DNA of 64,000 nucleotides from Hyphomonas sp. (GCF_017792385.1 NZ_CP051230.1:124001-188000), one strand, 5' to 3'. Shown: positions 27,726 through 37,595, counted from the first letter of the stretch. Program-made: numbers and translations. Notes: generated by a model not told the origin, from the sequence alone.

Positions 27726-27863
27726 CGCTGGGAATATGGTGCAGGAAAATTGAGACGCCAGACCTATCATCAGGTTGTGGTCAAAGTCTGTCCACTGCGT
27801 TACCCGATTGCTACAAGCGGCATTTCCTTGCTGTCATGGACGGCAACTTGTCTAGAGGACGGC

Positions 27864-29267
27864 ATGAAACTTCAGTCCATCCAGATCCTGCGCGGCATCG
27901 CGGCATTGCTGGTCGTCGTCTACCATATCCGCGCCATGGAAGTGCTGGCCATCGGCAAGAACGGGCTGCAGGAATTGCCGCTGCTGAACGGCTTCGTCAC
28001 CAATGGCTATGCCGGTGTGGACCTGTTCTTTGTCATTTCCGGCTTCATCATGGTCTATGTGACCGACGGCATGAAGGCCGGGCTCCGGTCGAGCCTTGAT
28101 TTCCTCTTCGCCCGCGTCACCCGGATCTATCCGCTCTGGTGGATATTCGCGGCGATCATGACGGGCATGTTCTTCATCTACAATGATCTTGGTTCCAGCC
28201 CCGGATGGCAGCGGGTCAGCCAGGGCCAGGAAACTGTGCCGTTCCTGGTGAAATCCTTCTTCCTCGTGCCGCAGAATGCCCATCCCGTTCTGGGCGTGGG
28301 CTGGACCCTGGTGCACGAGGTCTACTTCTATCTCGTCTTCACTTTCATCCTGCTGTTGCCGCGCCGCATCTGGCCCTGGGTCCTGCTGGCCTGGGGCGGC
28401 GCAATTGCCGGCGGCACCCTGCTGGGCTTCACAGAACCCTTCGGGGCGGACCTCCGATCGCTGGCCTTCTATCCCATGACCATGGAATTCATCATGGGCG
28501 CGGTGGTCGGCCTGCTGGTCACGTCCGGCATCCGGTGGCGCAGCGGCCTGATGACGATTGCCGCCGTCATGTGGCTGATGGCATCGCTGGGCCTGCAGGG
28601 CATTGATGACGCTAATCTGATGATGTGGGGACGGGTCTTCTGGTTCGGCCTGCCCTGCACGCTGCTCGTCTATGGCTTCGCCACGCTGGAATTGTCCCGC
28701 CGTCAGGCCTGGCTGATCCCGGCCGGCATGGGCGCCCTTGTCGCGGGACTGGTCAGCCTCGGCTACAACCAGCTCGACACCGCGTCGTGGAATGCGCGTG
28801 TTGCGGCCACGCTGATGTCTGCCATTGTCGGCACCCTGGCCATGGGGGCTGTGTTCTGGGCCGGCTGGCTCGGCGGACAGACCCATCCCGCCCGCATTCA
28901 GGCGATGGCCCCCGGCTTCTCGCGCATCCATTCAGGTCTGGCCCGGGTCGGCGACTGGTCCTTCTCGCTCTATCTCTGCCACCCGATCATCCTGGCCCCC
29001 GTCCGGCTGACCTTTGGCGAACTCGGCAAGGTGCCGGTCCTGGCCCCGGTGTTCCAGGCCGGTCATCCCGGTCTGATCGACAACATCCTGCTGCACCTTG
29101 TCTCGCTGACGATCTGCCTGATCGTGGCCGCGATGACGTATCGCTTCATCGAACGCCCGATGATCATCGGCTTTGCGAAGGCCCGGGGCTTCCTCTTCCG
29201 GCGCGAGATATGGCGCGCCTTTCAGCGTCTCGTCGCCCTGCGCGGCGCGGCGGGCAATCGACTCTAG
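27864..29267 (+). CDS. Acyltransferase 3 family (OafA/ExoZ-like) membrane protein
   Basis: Polytopic inner-membrane O-acyltransferase (467 residues, about ten helices), expected to transfer acetyl or a similar acyl group to a surface polysaccharide. It begins MKLQSIQILRGIAALLVVVY with the family's RGIAALLVV-H region (His22), then DLFFVISGFIMVY and the FARVTRIYPLWW loop, and near the end LARVGDWSFSLYLCHP and YRFIERPMI. After residue about 440 the sequence is the antisense of the gcvPB 3' end, so the last 25 or so residues are not family-like. The two genes are convergent and overlap by 336 bp. Neighbouring genes give no clue to the substrate. Confidence 0.87.
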   Translation: MKLQSIQILRGIAALLVVVYHIRAMEVLAIGKNGLQELPLLNGFVTNGYAGVDLFFVISGFIMVYVTDGMKAGLRSSLDFLFARVTRIYPLWWIFAAIMTGMFFIYNDLGSSPGWQRVSQGQETVPFLVKSFFLVPQNAHPVLGVGWTLVHEVYFYLVFTFILLLPRRIWPWVLLAWGGAIAGGTLLGFTEPFGADLRSLAFYPMTMEFIMGAVVGLLVTSGIRWRSGLMTIAAVMWLMASLGLQGIDDANLMMWGRVFWFGLPCTLLVYGFATLELSRRQAWLIPAGMGALVAGLVSLGYNQLDTASWNARVAATLMSAIVGTLAMGAVFWAGWLGGQTHPARIQAMAPGFSRIHSGLARVGDWSFSLYLCHPIILAPVRLTFGELGKVPVLAPVFQAGHPGLIDNILLHLVSLTICLIVAAMTYRFIERPMIIGFAKARGFLFRREIWRAFQRLVALRGAAGNRL

Positions 29268-30683
29268 CGAATCACAGAACCGGTCGAGTTCCGCCTTCGA
29301 TTCCGACTCGGTCGGCTCGATCAGCATCGCCCCGTGCACCACGAGCGGGAAGTACATCGTCATCGGATGATAGCCTTCATCGATCAGCGATTTCGCAATG
29401 TCGATGGTCTCGATCCCGTCCGCCGTGAAGGCATCAGAGAACAATGCCTCATGCATGCAATAGCCCTCAAAGGCCGGGGTCATTACGGATTTGAGGCGGG
29501 CCTGAATATAGTTCGCGTTGAGGACCGCATCCTCAGACGCCTGTTTCAGGCCGTCCGCGCCGTGGCTGAGCATATAGGTCAGCGCCCGGACGAACATGCC
29601 CATCTGGCCGTGAAAGGCCACCATCCGGCCGAAGCTCTCGCTGGCTTCCCCCTCGACATCCTCAATCAGACGGAAATTGCCATCCTCGTCCTTCACGACG
29701 AACGGCACGGGCGCGTAGGGCGCCAGCGCATCGGACAGGACGGTCGGGCCTGAGCCGGGCCCGCCACCGCCATGCGGGGTGGAGAAGGTCTTGTGCAGAT
29801 TGATGTGCATCGCGTCGACGCCGAGATCGCCGGGACGGACCCGTCCGACAATCGCATTGAAGTTTGCGCCATCGCAATAGAAGTATCCGCCCGCCGCGTG
29901 GATCAGGTCGGCGATCTCCTTGATGTCGGATTCGAACAGGCCGCATGTATTGGGATTGGTCAGCATGATGCCGGCAATGTCGTCAGACTTTTCGAGTTTC
30001 GCCTTCAGCGACTCCATATCCACCCGGCCGCGGGCATTGGCCTTGATCTCGTCCACGATGAAGCCGCACTGAACCGCTGTCGCCGGATTCGTTCCGTGGG
30101 CGGAGGCCGGCACCAGGACGCGCTTGCGGGTCTCGGCCTCGCCACGCGCGACCAGCGCTTGGCGGATCGCCATCATGCCGCAGAATTCACCATGTGCCCC
30201 GGCCTTGGGGCTCATCGCGACGGCCGGCATGCCGGTCAGCGTCTTCAGCCAGGTGGCCAGTTCGTCAATCAGTTCCAATGCCCCCTGCACGGTCGCCTGC
30301 GGCTGCAGCGGATGGATGTCCGCAAAGCCCGGCAGGCGCGCCAGTTTTTCATTGAGGCGCGGATTGTGTTTCATCGTGCAACTGCCCAGCGGGAACAGGC
30401 CGAGATCGATGGCATAGTTCTTCTGGCTGAGGCGCATATAGTGGCGCACCGTCTGCGGCTCCGACAGACCCGGCAGGCCGGTTGCCTGCTTGCGTGCGAC
30501 GCCGCCAAGACGGCCGGTGCGGTTCTTCGGCTTCGGCAGGTCAACACCGGTCGTGTCTTCCGTGCCGATCTCGAAGATCAGGCCCTCAGCCTGCAACAGG
30601 CCTTTCGATCCGGACACAGTGTCCACGGACTGGCTGGCAGATGATACGGGAGATGTCGGGCGGCCTTGTGTATTCATGGTCAT
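28932..30683 (-). CDS. gcvPB: Glycine dehydrogenase (decarboxylating) subunit 2, with a read-through C-terminus
   Basis: PLP-dependent P-protein subunit 2 of the glycine cleavage system (583 residues as open). The PLP lysine is Lys298 in NLHKTFSTPHGGGGPGSG; the Gly-rich loop and VPASAHGTNPAT are typical. Family similarity stops at GAPYLAP (about residue 495, nt 29199). The normal tail of about 25 residues with an Arg-rich RRLDE-type end is missing. Instead the frame runs 88 more residues, very hydrophilic, antisense to the acyltransferase gene, to a stop at 28932. ATG at 30683 overlaps the gcvPA stop by 1 bp with AAGGAG 8 nt upstream. Catalytic core complete; activity of this form is untested. 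Confidence 0.9.
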   Translation of the reverse strand: MTMNTQGRPTSPVSSASQSVDTVSGSKGLLQAEGLIFEIGTEDTTGVDLPKPKNRTGRLGGVARKQATGLPGLSEPQTVRHYMRLSQKNYAIDLGLFPLGSCTMKHNPRLNEKLARLPGFADIHPLQPQATVQGALELIDELATWLKTLTGMPAVAMSPKAGAHGEFCGMMAIRQALVARGEAETRKRVLVPASAHGTNPATAVQCGFIVDEIKANARGRVDMESLKAKLEKSDDIAGIMLTNPNTCGLFESDIKEIADLIHAAGGYFYCDGANFNAIVGRVRPGDLGVDAMHINLHKTFSTPHGGGGPGSGPTVLSDALAPYAPVPFVVKDEDGNFRLIEDVEGEASESFGRMVAFHGQMGMFVRALTYMLSHGADGLKQASEDAVLNANYIQARLKSVMTPAFEGYCMHEALFSDAFTADGIETIDIAKSLIDEGYHPMTMYFPLVVHGAMLIEPTESESKAELDRFCDSLESIARRAAQGDETLKGAPYLAPEEEAPGLRKADDHRAFDEAIRHRGHDQADRQRDKVQQDVVDQTGMTGLEHRGQDRHLAEFAKGQPDGGQDDRVAEIEREGPVADPGQT

Positions 30684-32026
30684 CAGATGATCTCCTTCAG
30701 GGCGGCGGCGTAGGCGGCAATGTCTTCCGGTGTCGTGCATTCGGTGGCGGCGCAAATAATCACGTCACCCATATGCCCATCGGGGAAGAGGCGGCTGGCG
30801 CGGACGCCGCCGACCACGCCGGCTTCATCCAGCATGGCCAGAACGGCTTCGGCATCCATCGGGGTGCGGAAAGCAAACTCGTTGAAGAAACGCGGCGTCA
30901 GGATCTCAACGCCCGGCACAGCCTCCAGCGCGTCTGCGAGATCGCAGGCGGCCTCATGGTTCAACAGGGCCAGTTGCTCTAGCCCCTTGCCGCCCAGCAG
31001 TGTCATATGCGCCGTGAAGGCCAGCGCGCACAGGCCGGAATTGGTGCAGATATTGGAAGTCGCCTTGTCACGGCGGATATGCTGTTCCCGCGTCGACAGA
31101 GTCAGCACGAACCCGCGATCCCCATTCGCGTCCACAGTCTCACCGCACAGGCGCCCCGGCATCTGCCGCACCAGTTTTTGCGTACAGGCAAACAGGCCGA
31201 CATAGGGCCCGCCGAAATTGAGGCCGTTGCCGATGGATTGGCCCTCGCCCACGGCGATGTCCGCCCCCATCTCTCCGGGCGGCGTGACGAGGCCCAGCGA
31301 AACAGCTTCGGTGAAGACCGACACAAGCAGAGCGCCTTTTTCATGGGCTGCCTCTGCGGATTTCGAGAGGTCAGTCACGGTTCCGAAAATGTTCGGGCTC
31401 TGGCCGATCACGCAAGCCGTCTGGTCGTCGACCGCGTCGGCCAATGCGTTTTCCTCATCCACGGCCACTGGCAGCTGGACGACTTCAAACCCCTGTGCCT
31501 CGCACACCATTTTGGTAGCGGTGGCATAGTGCGGGTGCAGACCACCTGACAGGATCACCTTTTTCCGGCGCGTCACACGGGTCGCCATGATGGCCGCCTC
31601 GGCGCAGGCCGTCGAGCCATCATACATGGAGGCGTTCGCCACATCCATTGCGGTCATCGCGGCGACCTGGGTCTGGAATTCGAACAGGGTCTGCAGCGTG
31701 CCCTGTGCAATTTCCGGCTGGTAGGGCGTGTAGGTTGTCAGGAATTCAGAGCGCTGGATCACCATGTCGACCGTCGCGGGGACATGGTGCTTGTAGGCGC
31801 CTGCGCCGACAAAGAACGGTCCGGACGATGCCGAGCGGTTCTTCGCAGCGAGTTTCGTCATGTGACGCTCAACGGCGAGTTCCCCCTGATGGTCCGGCAG
31901 GCCGGTAATCGTTCCGCTCAGCCGGGCGGATTCCGGAACGTCCGTGAAGAACTCATCGACCGATGCGGCGCCGATGGTCGACAACATGGCCGCGCGGTCT
32001 TCCGGGGTCAGGGGGAGATATCTCAT
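30683..32026 (-). CDS. gcvPA: Glycine dehydrogenase (decarboxylating) subunit 1
   Basis: N-terminal half of the split P-protein (447 residues), which with GcvPB decarboxylates glycine and passes the aminomethyl group to lipoyl-GcvH. Start [20 protein letters not shown] and segments [34 protein letters not shown] and [18 protein letters not shown] match the family closely. It has a normal length, ending in an AALKEII helix. Third gene of the gcvT-gcvH-gcvPA-gcvPB operon; its stop overlaps the gcvPB start by 1 bp. The two-gene form of GcvP is common in alphaproteobacteria, archaea and Firmicutes. Confidence 0.95.
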   Translation of the reverse strand: MRYLPLTPEDRAAMLSTIGAASVDEFFTDVPESARLSGTITGLPDHQGELAVERHMTKLAAKNRSASSGPFFVGAGAYKHHVPATVDMVIQRSEFLTTYTPYQPEIAQGTLQTLFEFQTQVAAMTAMDVANASMYDGSTACAEAAIMATRVTRRKKVILSGGLHPHYATATKMVCEAQGFEVVQLPVAVDEENALADAVDDQTACVIGQSPNIFGTVTDLSKSAEAAHEKGALLVSVFTEAVSLGLVTPPGEMGADIAVGEGQSIGNGLNFGGPYVGLFACTQKLVRQMPGRLCGETVDANGDRGFVLTLSTREQHIRRDKATSNICTNSGLCALAFTAHMTLLGGKGLEQLALLNHEAACDLADALEAVPGVEILTPRFFNEFAFRTPMDAEAVLAMLDEAGVVGGVRASRLFPDGHMGDVIICAATECTTPEDIAAYAAALKEII

Positions 32027-32059
32027 ACTAGCTACTCCGTCAGAGTCTCAGTCTGGCCC

Positions 32060-32431
32060 TTACAGGCCGTCGCAATAGGCCTTGTAGGCATCTGCATCCA
32101 TCAGTGCGCCGAGCTCGGCGGCATCGGACAGCTTCATCTTGCAGAACCAGCCCTTGCCCTCGGGATCTTCATTGACGGTTTCCGGGGCGTCGGCGAGCGC
32201 GCCATTGCCTTCCGTCACTTCGCCCGCCACCGGCGCATAGACGTCCGAAGCCGCCTTGACGCTCTCGACGACCGCCATGTCGTCCCCCTTGGCGAAGCTG
32301 GCGCCGGCTTCCGGCACTTCGACAAAGACCACGTCGCCCAACTGGTCGGCGGCGTATTTCGTGATCCAGACCGTCGCCGTGTCGCCTTCGACGGTGATCC
32401 ATTCATGATCTTCGGTATAGTAAGTCGTCAT
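32060..32431 (-). CDS. gcvH: Glycine cleavage system H protein
   Basis: Lipoyl carrier (123 residues) that shuttles the aminomethyl intermediate between GcvP, GcvT and lipoamide dehydrogenase. The lipoylated lysine is Lys59 in [10 protein letters not shown]-terminal [17 protein letters not shown] and the C-terminal [12 protein letters not shown] segment are canonical. It is 14 bp downstream of gcvT and 33 bp upstream of gcvPA. Confidence 0.97.
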   Translation of the reverse strand: MTTYYTEDHEWITVEGDTATVWITKYAADQLGDVVFVEVPEAGASFAKGDDMAVVESVKAASDVYAPVAGEVTEGNGALADAPETVNEDPEGKGWFCKMKLSDAAELGALMDADAYKAYCDGL

Positions 32432-32445
32432 CGCCCATTTCCCTC

Positions 32446-33603
32446 TCAGCGTTTGTAATTCGGTTGTACAAAGGGCAGCGCGCAGACTTCCGCCGCGCGC
32501 GCCTTGCCCCGGACCATCAGGTCGATCTTTGTGCCGGGTGTGGCCAGATCCGCACGGACATAGCCCATGGCCACCGGCGCATCGACGCTGGGTCCGAAAC
32601 CGCCGGATGTGACCACGCCGACCGCCTCGCCGCCCATTTCGATCACCGTGCCTTCGCGCGCGGGGGCGCGCTCCAGAGGCCGGATACCCACCCGCTTTTC
32701 GGCCGGGCCATCGGCCAGCGCCTTCAGGATACGCTCCGCCCCCGGAAAGTCTGCACGTTCCCGCCGCTTTTTCTGGATCACCCAGGCAAGATCAGCCTCA
32801 ACCGGGTCGCGGGTCGCGTCCATGTCATGCCCGTACAGGCAAAGCCCCGCTTCGAGGCGCAGCGAGTCGCGCGCACCGAGGCCAATCGGCTTGACGCGGT
32901 CGTCGGACAGCATTTCCCGGATCAGGGGCAGCCCGGCCTCCGGCGAGACCAGGACTTCGAACCCGTCCTCGCCCGTATAGCCGCAGCGCGACACGATACA
33001 GCGGGACCCGTTCAGCTCGAACGGCATGTGGCGCATGAATGTGAGTTCTTCGCAGCCAGGGAAGAATTCCTGCATCACATCGGCTGCTTTCGGCCCCTGC
33101 AGGGCAAACAGGATGCGATCATCGGCGCGCGTGAGCACGGCCTTGCCTTCGAAACTCCGCTCAAAGAGGGCCCAGTCCTGCTCCTTCACCGCACCATTGA
33201 CGACGATGTAGAGCGAGCCCTGCGCCGCTTCCCCGATGGGGCGGGTGATGATGAGATCATCCAGAATGCCGCCCTCTTCATTCAGCAGCACGGTCAGGCG
33301 AGCCTGGCCTTCCTTCAAGCCCGCGATGTCGGATGGTACGAGTGTTTCGATCAGCGCCGCGATTTCCGCGTTCGCCGCATCGCCGCCGCCAATTCCGTCA
33401 GCCAGGGACAGGAAGCACGGCCCCATATGGGACACGTCGAACAGGCCGGCCCCGGACCGGGTCCAGAGGTGTTCGTCCTTCACCCCCATGGGATACTGGA
33501 CCGGCATTTCATAGCCGGCGAACGGCACGAGTTTCGCGCCCAGCTCTTCATGCAGGGCATGGAGCGGCGTGCGCTTCAGGGTTTCTGTCGTCGTATCAGC
33601 CAT
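32446..33603 (-). CDS. gcvT: Glycine cleavage system T protein (aminomethyltransferase)
   Basis: Tetrahydrofolate-dependent aminomethyltransferase (385 residues). It releases ammonia from aminomethyl-lipoyl GcvH and forms 5,10-methylene-[23 protein letters not shown] and [20 protein letters not shown] are the conserved N-terminal folate-fold elements; GLFDVSHMG gives the usual loop. The C-terminal beta-barrel (about 290-380) ends with [10 protein letters not shown]. First gene of the gcv operon and directly behind the tandem glycine riboswitch, with about 50 nt between riboswitch and ATG. Confidence 0.96.
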   Translation of the reverse strand: MADTTTETLKRTPLHALHEELGAKLVPFAGYEMPVQYPMGVKDEHLWTRSGAGLFDVSHMGPCFLSLADGIGGGDAANAEIAALIETLVPSDIAGLKEGQARLTVLLNEEGGILDDLIITRPIGEAAQGSLYIVVNGAVKEQDWALFERSFEGKAVLTRADDRILFALQGPKAADVMQEFFPGCEELTFMRHMPFELNGSRCIVSRCGYTGEDGFEVLVSPEAGLPLIREMLSDDRVKPIGLGARDSLRLEAGLCLYGHDMDATRDPVEADLAWVIQKKRRERADFPGAERILKALADGPAEKRVGIRPLERAPAREGTVIEMGGEAVGVVTSGGFGPSVDAPVAMGYVRADLATPGTKIDLMVRGKARAAEVCALPFVQPNYKR

Positions 33604-33654
33604 GACGCCCTTTCATGAGGAGACGGGGCAGCCTGAAGCTGCGCATCGTCGCCC

Positions 33655-33850
33655 CCGCTGTCCTGGGCGCCTGAGAGATTCCGCCCGGATGCCGGGCTTG
33701 CTCCTTCGGCGAGACGGCACCCTTGGGCCCGCCTCTTTCCAGCGTGTTGTCTCTCCCCCGGTCCTTTTGCCTGAGCGTTTCCGGGGCGGTTGCGCCTTCG
33801 GCGGCGGGACTGGCGGCCCGCTCTCTCCCGGGAGGAGGGTGTCTGTGAGA
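33655..33850 (-). promoter_or_regulatory. Tandem glycine riboswitch (two gcvT aptamers)
   Basis: Two consecutive glycine aptamers in the gcvT leader. Reading the minus strand, aptamer 1 shows CGGGAGAG, GCCGAAGGCGCAA, then GAAACGCTCAGGCAAAAGGA. Aptamer 2 shows GGAGAGACA, CGCCGAAGGAGCAA, then AATCTCTCAGGCGCCCAGGA. The short linker between them is as in known tandem forms. Tandem glycine riboswitches in front of gcvT usually turn expression on with glycine; here no clear U-tract terminator follows, so control at translation start is possible. Confidence 0.95.
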
Positions 33851-33853
33851 GTC

Positions 33854-33882
33854 GAACTAGCGCGGATTCTGGTGGCCAGCAA
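33854..33882 (-). promoter_or_regulatory. Possible gcv operon promoter
   Basis: Minus-strand TTGCTG, 17-bp spacer, TAGTTC, positioned immediately upstream of the riboswitch. The -10 match is modest; position is the main support. Confidence 0.35.
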
Positions 33883-33948
33883 GCGGAGAGTCAGCGTGTC
33901 CCTGCCCGATTGAGCGGGCTGCCGGGGATTTGGGCAGCCTGCCCCGGT

Positions 33949-35079
33949 TCAGGCCTCTGACGGCTTGCGCCCGAACCAGCCCTGCACCATCGACCAGGCA
34001 TTGCGCGAGCCCGACATGGTCTGCTCTGCTGCCCAGGCCGCCCGCGAGGTAAGCCCGCCGCAGCGTTTGAGCAGGTCCGTCGCGACCGAGCCGGATTCCT
34101 TTTTCACACGCTCGAGCGCTTCGGCCGAGATCGAGCGGGCCTGACGCGCGGACCAGCCTTCGAAGGCCCGGCAACGGCGTTTGGCCAGATAGCCCATCTT
34201 CAGGGTCAGCATGGCATTGACCGCGCCATCCATGACCGGCCCGGCGATCAGCCCGCCCATCCGGCCGAGCAGCCCGCCGATCACATCCCCGGTCATGTCG
34301 GTCACGTCCTCCATGGCGCGGCTGACGACCACGATCGCAGCCACATCGCGCAGGATCAGCAGCGTGCCGCCCAGATGCGGCCGTCCGAAATAGATCTGCG
34401 AGATGCGGGCAATGAGATTGGCATTGCGCCACAGCACCACAAAGGCGTCGACCGTGCCATTCATGGAGAAGGCCGTCGCGACGCCCACGCCAACCGCTTC
34501 GGCATGGATCAGCTTGTCGACCTTCGCATCCAGCGTCTTCAGGTGCGGCTCAATGTGATCCTTCTGGAAAGTTTCGAGACCTGCGGCGACCTGCGCCGCG
34601 GAGTCCGTCCCGGCGATGGCGAACCGTGCCAGCAGGGCCCGTCCGGCGGCGAGGCCGTCATCCATGGCCGCCACGTCCTCGGCCAGCAGCGGATTGCGCT
34701 TCAGCATGGCGAGATATTTCAGATCATATCTGAGACGTTGCGACAGTAGCGAGATGTCCGGATTCTCGATGTCGAAGGGCGTGTGAGGCGGCCTGGCGGC
34801 GACCGGCATGGACAGAAAGGAGACCAGCGGGCGTCCGACCAGAAGGAGCAGCAGGCCGGCCAGCAGGAGGACAAAGCTGTAGCCGAGCAGTGGATGGACA
34901 TCGTCGAACATCCGGTAGAACAGGAATCCCTGACCGATCACGGTCAGGAAGGCGAGCGTCAGCAGGGCCGCGCCGGACCATTTGATCACCTTCCAGGCCT
35001 TGGTCCACTGGGAGGCAAATTCCCATTGCGGTGCGGTCTCGGCGGGGGTGTCCACGGGCGCAGGCACGGTCTTGGCCAT
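33949..35079 (-). CDS. YcjF-like DUF697 membrane protein
   Basis: Inner-membrane protein of 376 residues. Two hydrophobic helices near the N-terminus (about 34-55 and 64-86) precede a soluble helical region. A DUF697-type segment follows (about 205-300: VGVGVATAFSMNGTVDAFVV, then GGTLLILRDVAAIVVVSRAM). It resembles YcjF/TIGR01620 proteins, normally encoded beside the YcjX GTPase-like protein; no ycjX neighbour is seen here. Function is unresolved (envelope stress in enterobacteria). Stands alone between argS and the gcv leader. Confidence 0.8.
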   Translation of the reverse strand: MAKTVPAPVDTPAETAPQWEFASQWTKAWKVIKWSGAALLTLAFLTVIGQGFLFYRMFDDVHPLLGYSFVLLLAGLLLLLVGRPLVSFLSMPVAARPPHTPFDIENPDISLLSQRLRYDLKYLAMLKRNPLLAEDVAAMDDGLAAGRALLARFAIAGTDSAAQVAAGLETFQKDHIEPHLKTLDAKVDKLIHAEAVGVGVATAFSMNGTVDAFVVLWRNANLIARISQIYFGRPHLGGTLLILRDVAAIVVVSRAMEDVTDMTGDVIGGLLGRMGGLIAGPVMDGAVNAMLTLKMGYLAKRRCRAFEGWSARQARSISAEALERVKKESGSVATDLLKRCGGLTSRAAWAAEQTMSGSRNAWSMVQGWFGRKPSEA

Positions 35080-35148
35080 TTCGAAACTCCTCTACTGACT
35101 GTCTCCGGCAGGAGGATCAGCGAGGCAGGTGCCTGAGGCAATACCTGG

Positions 35149-36921
35149 CTACATGCGCTCCGGCACGCGGATGCCGAGCAGGTCGAGGCCTGTTTCCAGC
35201 TGTTTCAGCACGGCCGCCGACAGGGCGAGGCGGCTGGCGCGCAGACCCGCATCCTCTTCCGACGCGATCGGCAGCGCTGCATAGAAGGCGCTGAAGCCCT
35301 GGGCGAGATTGTAGACATGCTCGCACAGGATATGCGGCATGCGTTTCTCGCGCGCCTGCAGCAGGGTGGCGGCGAAGGCATCGAGCTGCAGCACGAGCGC
35401 GCGTTCGGCATCATGGCCAACACGGATCTCACCCGGCTTGAACCCGGCTTCTTCGGCCTTGCGCAGGACCGATTTGATCCGCACGGCCGCATAGAGCAGG
35501 TATGGCCCGGTCTTGCCTTCAAAACTGGTGAAACGGTCAAGATCGAAGACATAATTGCTGGTGCGCGTATTGTGCAGGTCCGAGAAGCGCAGGGCCGCCA
35601 GCGCGACCGCGGCGGCGACATCGTGGCGCTCGTCTTCCGGCATGTCTTCCGGCAGTTTCCCGGCTTCAGCGATTTTCTTCTGCGCTTCCGCCAGGGCCAT
35701 CGCATTCAGGTCTGCCAGGCGCAGGACCCCGCCCTCGCGGGTCTTGAAGGGCTTGCCGTCCGGCCCGTTCACCGTGCCAAAGCCGATATGTTCCAGATGG
35801 CCTTCATCGATCAGGCCCAGCATTTCGGCGGCGCGGAAGACCTGTTCGAAATGCAGCGCCTGACGCTGGTCCACGACATAGAGCATCAGCTCCGGAACCG
35901 GGTCCATATGCTCCATCCGGTCCTCGATCGTGGCGAGGTCGGTCGTGTGGTAGCCGGTGCCGCCCCGGCTGTTGACCAGCATGATTGGCGGCATGTCCTT
36001 CTTGTCGCTGTCACGCTCGATCCGGACGATGACGGCGCCATCATCTTCCTCGGACAGTCCAGCCGCCTTGAACTTCTCGACCAGGCCCGGGATCAGGTGA
36101 TCGACGTCGCTTTCGCCTTTCCAGAGGTCGAAATGCACATTCAGGAATTCATAATCGACTTTCAGCGCAGCGACAGACACGTCGATGAAATGGCGCAGCA
36201 AGGCGCGATACCCCGGACGGCCGGCCTGCAATTCGGCAACCGCGTTCTGGCTGCGTTCATTACGGGCGGCATCCGCCTTCGCCTTGGCGCTGGCGGCGGG
36301 ATAGAGACGTGCGAGATCGTCAATCGTGACCGGCGGCTCTTTCGGGTACGGGCCCTCGAACGCTTCATCGAAATAGATCAGGTCCGGCTGCTCGTCATAC
36401 AGTTCGGTCACGAGGTGGCCCATCTGAAGGCCCCAATCCCCGAGATGCGTATCGCCCGTCACCTTGTCGCCCAGAAAGCGCAGGAGACGCACCAGCGTGT
36501 CGCCGATGACGGCCGAACGGAGGTGGCCGACATGCATGGGCTTGGCGACATTCGGGCCGCCAAAATCGATCACCGTGACTTTCGGGTCCGGCGCAGGCTC
36601 TGCGCCCGCCATGTCGTCGGTGCGGATGAATTCGGCGCGGGCAGACATGGCCTCGTCCGAGACGCGGATATTGATGAAGCCCGGCCCCGCCACTTCCGCC
36701 GACAGGACCATGGGGTGGTCCTTCAGCGCGCTGGCGATCTCGCCTGCGATCTCGCGCGGATTCTTGCCGGCAGACTTGGCCGCGCCCATTGCGCCATTGC
36801 ACTGGAAATCAGCGAATTCCGGTTTGTCGGACCGGCGCACGGCGCCCCATTTGGCGTCGAGCCCCATAGCCTCGAAGGCGGCGCTGGCGGCCACCGACAG
36901 ATCATTGATCAGACTGGCCAT
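35149..36921 (-). CDS. argS: Arginyl-tRNA synthetase
   Basis: Class I aminoacyl-tRNA synthetase (590 residues) charging tRNA-Arg. The N-terminal Add-1 domain is followed by FGGPNVAKPMHVGHLRSAVIG with the HIGH-type HVGH at 130-133. NSRGGTGYHTTDLATIEDR gives the class I core. As in most bacterial ArgRS there is no canonical KMSKS; GKPFKTREGG occupies that place. The C-terminal DALR anticodon-binding domain ends in DLLGIRVPERM. ATG at 36921 (MASLINDLSV) follows the upstream lipoprotein stop by 4 bp, so they are co-transcribed. Confidence 0.96.
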   Translation of the reverse strand: MASLINDLSVAASAAFEAMGLDAKWGAVRRSDKPEFADFQCNGAMGAAKSAGKNPREIAGEIASALKDHPMVLSAEVAGPGFINIRVSDEAMSARAEFIRTDDMAGAEPAPDPKVTVIDFGGPNVAKPMHVGHLRSAVIGDTLVRLLRFLGDKVTGDTHLGDWGLQMGHLVTELYDEQPDLIYFDEAFEGPYPKEPPVTIDDLARLYPAASAKAKADAARNERSQNAVAELQAGRPGYRALLRHFIDVSVAALKVDYEFLNVHFDLWKGESDVDHLIPGLVEKFKAAGLSEEDDGAVIVRIERDSDKKDMPPIMLVNSRGGTGYHTTDLATIEDRMEHMDPVPELMLYVVDQRQALHFEQVFRAAEMLGLIDEGHLEHIGFGTVNGPDGKPFKTREGGVLRLADLNAMALAEAQKKIAEAGKLPEDMPEDERHDVAAAVALAALRFSDLHNTRTSNYVFDLDRFTSFEGKTGPYLLYAAVRIKSVLRKAEEAGFKPGEIRVGHDAERALVLQLDAFAATLLQAREKRMPHILCEHVYNLAQGFSAFYAALPIASEEDAGLRASRLALSAAVLKQLETGLDLLGIRVPERM

Positions 36922-36925
36922 AATC

Positions 36926-37483
36926 CTACTGCCCGGCATCCATGCGGAAACGCTTGCCCGCGCGATTGAATTCCAGCTGCTCATCGGTCAGGTCAAATCC
37001 GACAATGACTTCGAAATTGGTGCCCGAGATCGATTCGTCGACACGCGGGATGACGATGGTTTCGATCACTTCGGTCTTGCCTGCCAGCGGGCGCCCGGCG
37101 AAATCGGCCTGAACGTTGAAGTATTCCTTCGCCAGCACACGGCCGCTGCGGCGCGTCACCGCGATGTAGTACGGATAGGTGTGCGAATCGGACTGCGCCG
37201 CCGGGCCCTTGCCGAAGGCGAAATCGATCTCGACTTCGGCCTCAAGCGGGTCATCGCCGACATAGCGGCAGAACAGGCGGACATCGATGACTTCGCCGGT
37301 GAATTCGATATTCGTGTACAATTCGCCACCGCCATCGAGGTCGACATAGCGCGAGGAATCATACAGGGCCCCGACAGGCGGGCATGGCCCGGCGTTCTGG
37401 CGCGTGTCGAAGCTGTCTGCGAGCTTGCCGCCACCACAGCCAGAGAGAATGACCGCGGCGAAAAGTGGGGCATATCTGATCAT
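36926..37483 (-). CDS. Hypothetical lipoprotein upstream of argS
   Basis: A 185-residue exported lipoprotein: signal MIRYAPLFAAVILSGC with lipid Cys at residue 16. The mature part is beta-rich (VDLDGGGELYTNIEFTGEVI, YYIAVTRRSGRVLAKEYF, FEVIVGFDLTDEQLEFNRAG). It resembles uncharacterised alphaproteobacterial lipoproteins that occur next to argS; no function known. Tightly linked to argS (4 bp) and divergent from ispH (112 bp). Confidence 0.82.
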   Translation of the reverse strand: MIRYAPLFAAVILSGCGGGKLADSFDTRQNAGPCPPVGALYDSSRYVDLDGGGELYTNIEFTGEVIDVRLFCRYVGDDPLEAEVEIDFAFGKGPAAQSDSHTYPYYIAVTRRSGRVLAKEYFNVQADFAGRPLAGKTEVIETIVIPRVDESISGTNFEVIVGFDLTDEQLEFNRAGKRFRMDAGQ

Positions 37484-37595
37484 GCGTCGGCGTGTCCTTC
37501 TTGGCCTGATGCAAAGGCCTGTCCATCTGTTGCTGCAGATGTGTTAAAGGCGCAAGCGTCTCGGCGCAACGCCCGCAGGCAGGAGATAGGATGAA

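Noticed and set aside
35205..36984. Loss of KMSKS in ArgRS as evidence of an inactive enzyme
   Set aside because: Most bacterial ArgRS lack a canonical KMSKS; HVGH and the rest of the core are intact.
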